Source: Eulemur rufifrons
Lineage: Eukaryota > Chordata > Mammalia > Primates > Lemuridae
Assembly: GCF_041146395.1 (NCBI RefSeq)
Contig: NC_090989.1
Span: forward strand, 248,610,843 to 248,674,842
Direction: 5' to 3'
DNA: 64,000 bases
Position numbers and translations under genes: made by a program
Notes under the pieces: model-generated
Databases searched by the model: none
Seen by the model: the letters and a program-made list of their open reading frames with translations, nothing else
Told to the model about the DNA's origin: nothing
In this document: piece by piece, positions 23,490 through 34,742 of the stretch
How the letters are laid out: each line of letters opens with the position of its first letter
Numbering within the stretch: the stretch's first letter is position 1

Positions 23490-23800
23490 TTTGTTCTCCC
23501 TCTCATGTAACAGTCTGAGTCAGGAGTTCCTCGCTAGCGGTGACGCTCCTCTAGGTAGTGATTCACTTACTGAGGTTTCATCATCCCTTAAAGTTTCATC
23601 ATCACATGGTTCTAGCCAGTTGGTAGAGAAAGGGAATGTGAAGACAACACATGTCTTAAAAGCCCTGTAGTGACCCACATCACTTTCACCAACATACCTT
23701 TAGGCGGAACTCAGTTTCCATAGTCATATCTAGCTGTAAGACTAGGAATTGTAGTCTGTGTCCATGCTCAGGAAGCAGAAGAAATATGGTTTCTTGATGA
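23490..23800. repeat. old interspersed repeat, family unresolved
   Basis: Sequence such as GAAGTTTGTTCTCCCTCTCATGTAACAGTC, GTGACCCACATCACTTTCACCAACAT and AATTGTAGTCTGTGTCCATGC is of a type I know from dispersed mammalian repeats (the 'conversion to gaagtttatttctctctcatataacag ... gggaaatgtagtc' type). I cannot name the family. It is non-coding. Confidence 0.45.
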
Positions 23801-25705
23801 ACAGCAGTGTCTGCCTCAGTGGTTAAGATAAATACCTCAGAGAATTAAATGAGGTTTAGAAACATGCAATGGTACTTAAAAAAAAAACAAACAAACATAC
23901 GCTGAACCATAAGACAGTGCTCATAGTCAGCATTTTTGAATTGTAAGAATGGTAGTTTCACATGATTTAAAATGAAAAAAAATTAAAAATGGAAAGTAAA
24001 ATACTTTTTATCAATCAGAAAATTTAACTGATCATACTTGATTCTGTAATGTTTTATTTAAAACATATGGGGTAGTAATCATTAAATTAGCTTTTGATAA
24101 TTCATATTCTTCTATAAAGAAGGTTTCTGAGATTATCATACAAGTAAGTTTTCAGTAATATTATTTGATGAAAAAATTAATTAATGAACATGCTTCTATA
24201 AACCTTCAATTAGTTAAATTTATTATAATATGTATGCATACATATTAAATATATATTTGCTATTAAAATGCTTAAAAAATAAGCGATAGAAAGACCCTAA
24301 GGTGCCATAGAAATCAGCAATTTTTGATATCAATTATATTTAAAATAAAAATAGCATTTTAACTAGAAAGTAGTGAATTGAATAAGTCTTCAAAAAAAAA
24401 AAGAATTGCTAGTATAGAGGTAATGATATTTAGATATAATGAACATGTTGAAATGTCAAGTGCATGATAGATGAGCTAATGTCTTTATCATTAAAATTAC
24501 AGCTTAACCCAAAAGCTAATGATCTTTAAATTTCACAAAGGTAGCTATTCCATTAAGTGCCTAATGTTTTCCTAATTTTACAAGATATTATAGAGCCATA
24601 GGAAGTAAGTTATATTGTATTATGAGCCAAAATACACAGCAAATTGTTACTTTAAATAACTGCAATATAGTAACTCACTTTAAGTTACAGAACTAGAGAC
24701 CCAACTCACTAAATTAATCTATTTCATTTGACAAGAATAACGATGCTTCATCAGAAATATACTTTATTGAATTTTTTTAAGCCCAGTTCTCTTTCTTAAA
24801 TTTCTGTTTATTTAATTTATAGAAGTGAAAAGTCACATTTTTGTTGGTGCTTTCTGCGGTTTTTATTGTATTTTATCAGTTCTGTTTTAAAATATTATGC
24901 TTTTAAAATCATTCAACTGATAGCAGTAAAATATAGCACACACATCTATCAAAACATGAAATTCTGTGTTTTTATCAGCAGCATTTACTATGTCATAGCT
25001 TGTAACGAAAAAATACATTATAGTGCCTATTTGATGGCTATGGTAAACAAGGACAGCATTGTCTATTTACTAATTGTGCAAATAATTTAGAAATATATTT
25101 TAAAGGGGTTTAGAGAGATAACGAAGTCTAATCTTTCATTTAGCAGATGAAAATGTTATATAACACAAAGTTTCATTGTCATAATCAAGTTCTGTTTCTT
25201 TGCTACCACTTTTCCCTACCCTTAACAGAGAAAATCAAAGTTTGCTTCCCATTTCTGGAATTTCATTGACTTAGGTTTCTTGGTGTCCTTAGCTCTGCAA
25301 TGGGCATAGTTTATAAAATTATTATTTTATGGCGTATTGGCCTGTTCTTGTTGTTAGGCTGGGAATGACAGTCCCTTGAGTTTGTCTACATTCTACCTAG
25401 AAATGGAAACCTTATTCAGATTATATTCTTGTTTTCATCAAAATGGTTAATCTGATAAGAATTATCTTGTCATAGAAATAAAAGTTCTTAAAAATATAGT
25501 CATATGGTGAGAAAATGTAAGCATTACAATAAAGCATAAATTGCAAATGTTATTTCTTTAAATTCATGTTGTTATTTGGATATTTGAAGCAAGCCTCATT
25601 CTTTGCCTCTGTTTTAAGGATTTTTTAAATCTCTTCACATAAATATTTCCTTAGCTTTGAAGTTTAACAACTAAATTAGGATTTGTCTATGTTTCATCAT
25701 TTTTA
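23801..25705. other. no recognised feature
   Basis: About 1.9 kb of AT-rich DNA without a gene or repeat that I can name. Includes A-runs near 23878 and 24392. Confidence 0.5.
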
Positions 25706-26189
25706 TTTATTTTTAATTGAGAAAAAAATGCATGTATTTATGGTTTACAAAATGAAATAGGTATATATGTTAGAATGCTTAAATGAAGCCAATTAGTGTA
25801 GGAATCATCTTATATACTTATTTTTTGTGGTAGGAACACATAAAATCTACTCCCTTAGAAATTTTCAAGTATACATTACATTGTTATTAATTATAGTCAT
25901 CTATATTGAACAATATTAATAGCTCTCTTAAATTTATTCCCCCTGTCTAATGGATATTTTGTATCCTTTGACCAACATCTTTCCTAATTCCCTTCCCTCT
26001 ACTAAGCCCCTGGTAACCACCCTTATACTCTCTGCTTCTATAAGTTCAACCTTTTTAGATTCCATATGTAAGTGAAATTATGTGGTATTTGTCTTCTTTT
26101 GCCTGAGTTATTTTGTTTAACATAATATCTTCCAGTTGTTGTCATAAATGAAAGGGTTTGCTCTTTTTCAGGGTTGAATAGAATTCCAT

Positions 26190-26220
<31 letters not shown>

Positions 26221-27240
26221 TAATATATATACACATAGTGAATATTTTACTAATTCATCTGTTCATGGAAAATTCATCTGTTGATAGTTGATTCCATATC
26301 TTGGCTATTGGAAATAATGGTACAAACAACAAGAGAGTGCAGATATCTCTTTGATATATTGATTTGCATTCTTTTGAATATATACCCAGAAATGAAACTT
26401 ATGGATCATATGGTAGTTCAATTTTTAGTTTTTGGAGGAACCTCTATACTGTTTTCCATATTGTATATACTAATTTACATTTCCACCAACATTGTACAAG
26501 GGTTCCTTTTTCTCCACATCCTTGCCAAACTTCATCTTTTGTCATTTTGATCACAGCCTCCTAACGTTGTGAGTTGGTATCTCATGTGCTTTTCATTTGC
26601 ATTTCACTGATGATTAGTGATATTGAGCATTTTTTCATATACCTGTTTGCCATTTGTATGTCTTCTTTTGAGAAATATCTATTCAGGTCTTTTGCTTATT
26701 TTTTCATCAGATTTTTTGATTTCTTACTATGGAGTTGTTTGGATTCTTTATATAATTTTGACATCAACCCTTTCTCAGATGCATGGCTTGAAAATATTTT
26801 CTCCTATTCTATAGATTGTCTCTTTAGTCTGTTTCTTTTGCTATGCAGAATCTTGGTTTGATGCAATCCCATTTTATCCATTTTTGCTTTGGTTGCCTGT
26901 GCTTTTGGGGTCATAGCCAAAAAATTATTGTCCCAATCAATGTCATGGAACTTTTTCCTTATGTTTTCTTTTATTGGTTTTATAGTTTCAGGTCTTATGC
27001 TGAAGTTTTTAATCCATTTTGAGTTGATTTTTTGTATGAGGTGTGAAATAAGGATATATTTTCATTCTTCTGCCTGTAGATATCCAGTTTTCCCAGCACC
27101 ATTTATTGAAAAGTCTATCCTATGCCCATTGTGTGTTCCTGGCATCTTTGTGGAAAAATCATTTGATTGTATATCCACAAATTTGTTTCTGGGCTTTCTA
27201 TTATGTTCCATTAGTTTACTTGTCTGTTTTTGTGCCAGTA
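25706..27240 (-). pseudogene. L1 3' part (ORF2 C-terminal region and 3' UTR), antisense
   Basis: The 3' segment of a 5'-inverted L1. On the minus strand it runs from ACTGGCACAAAAACAGACAAG at 27240, through the ORF2 C-terminal region ([12 protein letters not shown] at about 27160-27095 in the minus frame), past the '...caatagccaagatatggaatcaac' region (about 26320-26280), to a 3' UTR of the L1MA type (TAAGTATATAAGATGATTCCTACAC near 25820) and an A-rich end near 25706. Frames are broken. A (GT)12 tract (26191-26214) has grown inside it. Plus-strand frames across 26281-26861 are antisense noise, despite looking hydrophobic. Confidence 0.85.
26191..26214. repeat. (GT)12 microsatellite
   Basis: A perfect dinucleotide run followed by TATATATTAATATATATACAC, lying inside the antisense L1. 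Confidence 0.95.
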
Positions 27241-27906
27241 CTAAGATAAGAAACAAGGCAAGGATGTATACTCTTGCCACTTTTATTAAAAATAATACTA
27301 GAATTTCTAGCCAGAGTGATTAGGCCACAGCATAAAATAAAAGGCATCCAAATCAGGAAGAAAGAAGTTAAATTGTGTCTGTCTGCAGATGGCATGATGT
27401 GATGTATAGAAAACCTAAGCACTCCACCAAAAAACTGTTAGAACTAATAACTTTGGTAAAGTTTCAGGATATAAAATCAAAATTAAAAAATCATTAGTAT
27501 TTTTATACACTGACAGAAAACTATCTGAAAAAGAAATTAAGATAACAGTTCCATTTACGGTAATTACAAAAATACCCAGGAATAAATTTAGCAAAGGTGG
27601 TGAAAGATATGTACACTGAAAACTATAAAATATTGATTAAAGAAATTGAGGAAGATATAAATAACCATAAAGATATTCTGTGTGCATTGACTGGATGAAT
27701 TATTATAGCGAAAATGTCCATACTGCCAAAGCAATCTTTAGATTCAAAGCAAACCCTGTCAAAATTCCAATGACATTTTTCATAGAAATGGAAAAAAGCA
27801 TCCCTAAAATTAATATTGTATCATAAGTGACTGCTAATAGCTAAATCAAGCTTGAGTAAAATGAACAAAGCTAGAGGCATCACAATACCTGATTTCAAAT
27901 ATACTT
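27241..27906 (+). pseudogene. L1 ORF2 reverse-transcriptase segment, inverted half of the same L1
   Basis: Sense ORF2 nucleotide order. It begins GATAAGAAACAAGGCAAGGATG, goes through the RT active-site region (GTCTGCAGATGGCATGATG at about 27382, the decayed 'FADDM' block), then AAACTGTTAGAACTAATAA, ATTTTTATACACTGACAG, GTGGTGAAAGATATGTACACTGAAAACTATAAA and AAAATGTCCATACTGCCAAAGCAATC, to GAGGCATCACAATACCTGATTTCAAATATAC at 27871-27901. That end lies only a few tens of bases upstream, in L1 coordinates, of where the antisense segment starts. The RT frame is closed by stops. Confidence 0.85.
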
Positions 27907-28285
27907 CTACTCAACATAGTGCTGGAAGTCTTATCCAGAGCAATCAGGCAAGAGAAGGCAATAAAGGATATCCAAGACAGGAAATAGGAGGTCAGACTAT
28001 TGCTTTTTGCTGATGATATGATTTTATATCTAGAAAACCCCAAAAGCTCCACCAAGAGACTTCTGGAATTGATAAATAAATTCAGCAAAGTCTCTGGTTA
28101 AAAAATTAATGTACACAAATCAGTACCATTTTTATACACCAATGGTAGTCAAGCTGAGAGTAAAGTCAAGGACTCAATATCATTCACAATAGCTATACAA
28201 AAATTAAAATACCTACAAATATACTTAACCAAGGTGGTGAAAGATCTCTACAAAGAAAACTATGAAACACTGAAGCAGAGTTAAT
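27907..28285 (+). pseudogene. second L1 ORF2 reverse-transcriptase fragment
   Basis: Directly after the first RT segment the sequence jumps back to the RT region: CAACATAGTGCTGGAAGTC, then AGAGCAATCAGGCAAGAGAA, then TTTGCTGATGATATGATTTTATATCTAGAAAACCCC, reading [18 protein letters not shown], with the Asp-Asp of the RT active site still present. It fades after AGAAAACTATGAAACACTGAAG (about 28275). It differs from the first RT segment at many positions, so it comes from another L1 copy or subfamily. The frame contains stops. Confidence 0.8.
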
Positions 28286-30240
28286 TGAATAATTGAAACA
28301 ACTCTATAAATTGCTGAACCCCGGTATTTGGATCTGTTGCAAATTATCACAAGTGGATGTCAGGTGGAAAGTGCAAGCTCTGCATAGATACTAAAGGAAT
28401 CCTGGATCCTGAAGTACTTTTGATTCTCAAAAGCAAGAATATAAGTAAATTTAAAAATAATCTTCCTAAATTGATTGGTTTATTAATAAACATACACTGT
28501 TTTCTTCAAAACAATGAATAAACATGAATGATATATGGGAAATCACAATCACACAAAAACATAATTCTTTAATCATACTCTTAGGCTTCCCTTACCTATT
28601 AAAATATTCAAACATTTTATAGCAAATGTGAAGTTTGTATGCCAAAAAATAGATGTTCCAAAAATAAAACTACTAATATAATTATAAAAACAAAGAAATA
28701 CCAGTGGGTGTAAATAATACAATAAAATTAATATTGATTACTCAATATCCTGCATTCCAGGTAATTAAATTTAAATTATTAATAGACCAATAAGAAGTGT
28801 CATGCATTTTCATATGTTTATTTAAAATTACTTAATATTTTTACATTTGTATTATTCTCAACCCATACCCCAACGGATCAATATAAGGGAGATATGAAAG
28901 AAAAAAGAAAATTTTAGTAATGTTTCAAGGGTTACATAAATATAGTAAATCTTCAAAATTTCTAAAAGATAACATGGCAAACTTCTCCTGACATTTTAAC
29001 GGGACAAGACTTTTTTTTTCTTTTTCCAGAAATGTATAGGCTAGTGTAACAGTGAGGAAAATAAAATAATTCTTTAAGTATTGTATATAATTCAGTTGAT
29101 GAGCTGTTTGTTTAGCTCCAAATCACCTTTCTCTACCTCATTTTCATTTTTGTGTCTAGTAATAGGAAAACATTTCTGCTTTGTCAAGTATAATAACATC
29201 CTGTTAGGCAAGTTATTAGACAATAACCCTTATGTTTATGTAATAATAAAAGACGTTTTCAAGGAAAATGGATATTTCATGGTCTAGTAGGAAGACCACT
29301 GTGGTCCATTTTTGAGTCAGGGCTTTTATTTGGAAAGACACTACTCTTGGAAGGGAGAGAATAGAAAAGGAAAGGAAATATAAATGGCATAAAATTATTG
29401 CAAACACAAAATGGGCTCAGTGGTGTTAAGGGGATGAAATTGTTTCATGAGATCACCTTGATCCTTTTCCTGCCATTTCCCCTTGACATCATCTATCTTC
29501 ACATGGAAGACCTGAGTCTTGTATGTCTATGGGCTATTAGGAAGCAGAGCTTGCATTTTGAGCAACTGTTAGATACTAGGAGGAGGTAAAGTTTGTAGCA
29601 GATGTGTACAAACAGAAAAAAGAGGGCATTCACATTTTTAATTATTACCTTGGAGGGAAAGGTAGTTTCTGTGGTCAATAGTCATCTTAGAGAAATGTAT
29701 AGAGATCAGAAATTGACTGAATATATTAAGCCTGAAAATGTAGATGTAGTAATATCTATTTTCTAATAATTTCTTTGTCCTTTTCTTCTTATATTTAACT
29801 TTTAGTGGGATGAAAAAAATTCCTTTAAACACAAACACACACTCATGCATAAACACACACAGAGAGTTGATGCAATTTTTAGAAATATTTAAACTATTCC
29901 TTAGTTATTCATTTACTGAAAATATCCTATAATAACTTGCTTAGACTATGTTATTTCTGTTTATCAATCCATTTTTTTCTGTAATATAACAAGCTTTGCA
30001 AAAGTCAATATATTAAATCTATTACTCCTTTGCTTCAGTGTATCTACATTTTTTTCCTTAATATTTTTCTTGGTTGTTCCTTTTTCTCAAAGCTCCAGAT
30101 CCCATTAGACATTTTCAAATGATTCTCATGCTTAGATGAATATCTTTACTTTTAATTTATCTGTTATTAGGCAAGAAAAAAGAGGTTAGGGAAAGATGGT
30201 TTTATAATAACAAAACTAAAGTAGGTATTTCTAATGAAAC
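28286..30240. other. no recognised feature
   Basis: About 2 kb of AT-rich DNA with several 60-72 codon chance frames in both strands. No domain, RNA gene or repeat recognised. Confidence 0.5.
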
Positions 30241-30579
30241 TTTCATTTCCCACCAGGTGTTTATTGAGAAGATCCTTTATATTAGGTACCATGTTAAGAT
30301 TGCCATGTCAAAGTGAATTAGATATATGTCTGCTGTCTGATAATTCAAAATTTAGGTGAAAGCCAGCTGTTAGTAAATGTGTGTAATACAATAATGTTAT
30401 TGCTATTTTAAATACATTTAATGATAAAAGAGCAAAAGAAATTCAGAACTTGAGACAAAACTTCCAAATGATTAACAAAAAAGATCCAATGAACGTTAAT
30501 TTAGTAAGTTAAAATGATTAAGTAGTTAAGTAATTTAAATTTTTAATAGAGGTTCTATAACAAGTCTTCCAAGGCTAAA
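30241..30579. other. mostly unrecognised; possible L2 tail at its start
   Basis: GTGTTTATTGAGAAGATCCTTTATATTAGGTACCATG (about 30258-30294) is reminiscent of an inverted L2 tail; the rest is unrecognised. Confidence 0.3.
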
Positions 30580-30720
30580 ATTATGGTTTTCCAACTCCCA
30601 AGCTGTAAAATATTAGGCATATCACTTATCCTCTTTAAGCATATTTCTCTAGCTGTAAATTCAAAGTGATTATGGAACAATATATATGGTACTTTTATAA
30701 ATATCAATATTTTATGTCAT
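30580..30720 (+). mobile_element. MIR SINE
   Basis: Sense MIR core: GGCATATCACTTATCCTCTTTAAGCATATTTCTCTAGCTGTAAATTCAAAGTGATTATG matches the '...ttacttaacctctctgagcctcagtttcctcatctgtaaaat' block in diverged form. Confidence 0.65.
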
Positions 30721-31297
30721 AATTTAAACTGAAACCTGGTATCACAGCTTTATATACTTTCAATAAAGTGTTTAGTAAAATTTCAACATGTGTCAACTAC
30801 AATTGTTATTATAGCATTTCTTGGCATTTTTTCCAAGATGCAGCCCTGTAATTTGGTTTTCACATTCAAATTCTCACTCTGGACTAGAAACCCCACAATA
30901 GCAAACAAATATCTCTTTCAATTGACAGCACAAAGATCTAGCACAGTGTCTGGAATTTAGCAGATACTATGTAAGTATTGCAGAATGGTATTTGATATCA
31001 AACATAATTTTGCGTATTATTGAACTACTATATTTGTCAAAATCTGGGCTTTCCCTGGTTAAAATTGGGGTAAAAAGATGCATTGTTTGGGAGATGACAT
31101 TTATAATTGGTGTGAAAAGAAAACAAATTCTCTCCCTCCCATCTGTTCTTGAATAAATAATACACAAAAATTATCATGGTATAACATGACACAACTAAAA
31201 TACTTGCCAATAAAATAAAAGGTCAGCATTATCACTCTGGGATATGAAGAAGCTAGATGTCTCTCTCCTCCCAGAATTAGAGTAAATTTTATTTTTT
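30721..31297. other. no recognised feature
   Basis: AT-rich DNA up to the Alu target site. Confidence 0.5.
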
Positions 31298-31311
31298 AAA
31301 ATCCCAATGAA

Positions 31312-31653
31312 GGCCGGGCACGGTGGCTCACGCCTGTAATCCTAGCACTCTGGGAGGCCGAGGTGGGCAGATCGTTTGAGCTCAGGAGTTCGAGACCAGC
31401 CTCAGCAAGAGCGAGACCCCATCTCTACTAAAAATAGAAAGAAATTATATGGACAGCTAAAAATATATATAGAAAAAAATTAGCCGGGCATGGTGGTGCA
31501 TGCCTGTAGTCCCAGCTACTCGGGAGGCTGAGACAGGAGGATCGCTTGAGCTCAGGAGTTTGAGGTTGCTGTGAGCTAGGCTGACGCCACGGCACTCACT
31601 CTAGCCTGGGCAACAGAGTGAGACTCTGTCTCAAAAAAAAAAAAAAAAAAAAA
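31312..31653 (+). mobile_element. Alu SINE, strepsirrhine type, young-looking
   Basis: A full-length dimer with box B GTTCGAGACC intact, CpG sites largely kept (ACGCCACGGC) and an A25-type tail. A 14-bp perfect target duplication AAAATCCCAATGAA is at 31298-31311 and 31654-31667. It is nearly identical to the copy at 1513-1858, so both come from the same fairly recent subfamily. Confidence 0.97.
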
Positions 31654-31667
31654 AAAATCCCAATGAA

Positions 31668-32419
31668 ATAAATAGTGAGAGAGCAACAGAGTAAGATTAG
31701 TTAAGTTTTCAGTCTTCTTTATTTCATTTAGTCTTTAGTCCTTTGCCTGAGGTGGGAAACTCCAATCTTTAAACAGTCTAGGATTTCAAATTTGGCGATT
31801 TACTCAGTGATGGGGCAAAGAAGAGAAAGTCTTTCTGTCATTTGCTATAAGGTGACCCTAGATGTTGTTGTTAGGGGTTGGTGGTTGAAAGCTAGGTTAG
31901 GGGTTGAATTCTCACATTTTACTGTTTTATTTAGGTTAAAAATTAAAGGCACATGATGACATACAACTCATCCCTCCCACATACATGTTCCTATTTGCAT
32001 TTTTCCAATGCTTATATACAGGTTTTTCTCTTAATTACTATTAAAAAGTAAGTTAGTAAAATGTTCAAAGAGAAACTTGAAATAAACACCTTCTGTTTCT
32101 ATTTATAATATTTGCATAAAAATAAACTGTTAATTTATCATCTTCACATACTGACCTTTAATACTACTTACAAGAGACAGGCCAACTTTGCTCTAGCTGT
32201 GGCATGGACCACTCAGCATACCAACTGAAAAACATTAGGAACAATCAGATAGTCCTACCTACTTCCCATAAGAAGGATAATAGTAATGGTGGTATCAAGG
32301 GTATCAGGTCCCATATCTATTCATTTCCTAAGGATATTCCATAACACATTTGACAATATAAAATAGAAAAACAAATATAGACTTTAGTTATCTGACTGCT
32401 GCTGCAAAGATCAAATATC
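31668..32419. other. no recognised feature
   Basis: AT-rich DNA; nothing recognised. Confidence 0.5.
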
Positions 32420-33760
32420 CTCTCATTCCATAAATATTTACTTAGCTGTTATTATTGCCAGGCCCTATGCTAGTTTTCAGGTAAACAATGAACAACAAGA
32501 AAAGCATGATCTTGATATCATGACGTTAATAGTATATTTTAGAGTTGACAGACAAATCAGTAAATACATTGTGTTATATACTATATATTAAAGGAGAGGG
32601 ACCTCAGTGTGCTAGGCTGACACATAGCAGGTATAGCCTATGAAAGGAAGGGGCACGATGTATTCCAAACAGGACTCGTGAGCAACAGGACAGACTTCAG
32701 AGAAAGTATGAAGCATTTAAAGATCTGTAGAGCATTTAGTATGATTCTATTTTGTAGTAGGAGATAGTGATCAGAGGTAACCTGGAAAGATAAGGGTACA
32801 CAAAACCTTACAAACTATCGCTATGATCTATGGCTTTTTACCTTAAACACAGTGGGGAGTCATTGAAAGGCTTTATGAAACAGAGCTACATGGTTACATT
32901 TGCACTTAAAAAGATCATTCTGATCTCCCCGTGAAATGTGGATTAGAGAGAAGCAAGACCAGAGACAGTGGGATTATTTAGAAACATGTTGAGTTAATCC
33001 AGGGAATTAATGACTATCCTATGTTCTTAGAAAATATATATGCAAGTTGAATAGTGAGGTTTTGTAATTTATTAATATGGGTTGTGATGGAAAGAGCTGG
33101 TGTGAATTATGGTGATAGAAAGATGGTTCTCAATAATAGGAACACCTTTAAAAAGGGAAATTGTGTTCATTTTTATGATCATGATTCATGGAGTTTGTAA
33201 AACATACAGCTGGACATAGCAAAAAATTCCTAGATTTGTGGGTTTGAACATCAACACTGATATGGCTGGCTGGCTGTTTGATTGAAGCCATCAGGATATA
33301 GATAATTATTTAAGCCACCATGGTAATAAATGACTGCACCCAGGAAATGTAAGATGAAGATAGCCTTGGAAAGAACTCTGAAGATCAATATTTAATACAC
33401 ATGTATGGGAAGTGGAGTCAAAAAATGACATTAAAAAAGAAGAAACCAAAAATGTGGATTCACAATGGAATAGAAGAGTTAGTTATGTTAATGAAGAAGA
33501 AAATTTGAAGAATAAATGGTAAAAGTTATTAGATGCTAGAGTGATGAAGGAAGAGTATCACTGGGAAGAGTTTACTGGGTACAATAATAAAGAGACCACT
33601 GATGCTTTCCAAACAACTTGAATTAAGTGCTATAAATCAGATTCTAATAGTTTAAGAAGTTAGTGAGTGGTGAATACATACAGATAGGAAATGTAAACTG
33701 TTCTTTCATGATGGCTATGAAGAAGAGGAGCTAGTTAATGCAGTTGTTGAAAATGGTAGG
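32420..33760 (-). mobile_element. L2-like LINE remnant, antisense
   Basis: A long diverged antisense L2-like element. Landmarks in order are ATAAATATTTACTTAGCTGTTATTATTGCCAGGCCCTATGC (about 32430-32471), CAGTGGGGAGTCATTGAAAGGC (32850-32871), ATTTGCACTTAAAAAGATCATTCTGATC (32898-32925), GAAGCCATCAGGATATAGATAA (33284-33305), then the '...gatgagatcaccaagggagtgagtg' counterpart near 33325. It is the same family and orientation as 3120-5035. No coding frame survives. Confidence 0.5.
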
Positions 33761-33996
33761 GTGTTCAAAGAATTTCTTTATGGTGGGAAAGGCTTATGTA
33801 TATTTAAATAATCACAAGAGAAATTTTCCAGAGAGGAAAAGATGAATACTATATAGGAAAGAAAGTGAGCGTGCACAGAATGTTCTTGTTGGGTGGGTGA
33901 GATGAAGTGAAGACAGTTGCTTTGAAAAGGTCTAAGAAAACTCTCTTCTGTTGTAACCAAAAGGAAAGAGAGAATAGTAAATAGAAGTGCAGATAC
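33761..33996. other. no recognised feature
   Basis: Unique-looking DNA leading to the L1 target site. Confidence 0.4.
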
Positions 33997-34009
33997 ATTT
34001 GAAGATTAA

Positions 34010-34278
34010 GTTACCCATGGGGTGCCCAAGCTGGATCAATGTCTCTTTGCCTTGGGATTTGCCCCACTCTCCTGGAGTCACCAGGCAACCAGCACCTGGG
34101 AGGGCTGGCGGGTAGGGAGCTCATAGTCTGAATACCTCTCGGCCTCCAGTAAGGGCCCCAAAAGGAAAGGTCCTGTTCCCTGCAGATGCCTCCTGGTGGT
34201 GGCTAAATTGTCTCTCTGGGCAGCTGTTGTGGGGAAAAGGAAGGGGAGAATGTATGGCACAGGCTGATCCGCTAGGGT
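34010..34278 (+). mobile_element. GC-rich leader joined to an L1 3' end, probable L1 5' UTR
   Basis: A GC-rich block starting about GGTGCCCAAGCTGGATCAATG and containing CTCCTGGAGTCACCAGGCAACCAGCACC. It is unlike the AT-rich flanks and unlike ORF2, ending just before ORF2 homology begins near 34279. Its composition fits an L1 5' UTR, but I cannot match it to a consensus from memory. It shares one pair of target-site repeats with the L1 tail downstream (ATTTGAAGATTAA at 33997-34009; ATTTAAGATTAA at 34731-34742), so leader and tail appear to have inserted together. The 60- and 79-codon minus frames across it are antisense noise. Confidence 0.55.
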
Positions 34279-34730
34279 CTATAATTGCAAAGATGTGGAA
34301 ACAACCCAAGTGCCTATTAATAAATGAGTAGACTAATAAAATGTGGTATATGTATACCATGGAGTTCTACTCAGCCACAAAAAACAATGGTGATATAAAG
34401 CACCTCTTGGATTACCCTGGATAGAGCTGGAGCCCATTCTACTAAGTGAAGTATCACAAGAATGGAAAAAAAAGCACCACATGTACTCGCCATCAAATTG
34501 ATATTAACTAATCAACACTTAATTGTACACATAGTAATAACATTCACTGGGTGTCGGGCAGATGGGAGGGGGAGGAGGGGATAGGAATATTCATATCTAA
34601 TGGGTGCATTGAGCACCATCTGGGGATGGACATGCCTGAAGCTCTGACTTGGGTGGGGCAAAGGTAATATATGTAACCTAAACATTTGTATGCCCATAAT
34701 ATGCTGAAATATAAAAAAAATTAAAAAAAA
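34279..34730 (+). pseudogene. L1 ORF2 C-terminal end and 3' UTR
   Basis: ORF2 homology starts at CTATAATTGCAAAGATGTGG (the '[11 protein letters not shown]' segment in the intact copy at 47291-48289) and passes through AGCTGGAGCCCATTCTACTAAGTGAAG ('[14 protein letters not shown]'), a stop, then a G-rich 3' UTR (GGGAGGGGGAGGAGGGG near 34564). It ends at ATGCTGAAATATAAAAAA and an A-rich tail. ORF2 contains in-frame stops and is dead. This 3' UTR class is shared by the elements at 47.0, 49.7 and 61.4 kb. Confidence 0.88.
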
Positions 34731-34742
34731 ATTTAAGATTAA

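Noticed and set aside
26281..27323. Series of hydrophobic plus-strand open frames up to 144 codons that look like membrane proteins
   Set aside because: They are the antisense of an L1 ORF2 C-terminal region; the largest crosses the L1 inversion junction at 27240, so it cannot be an ancestral gene.
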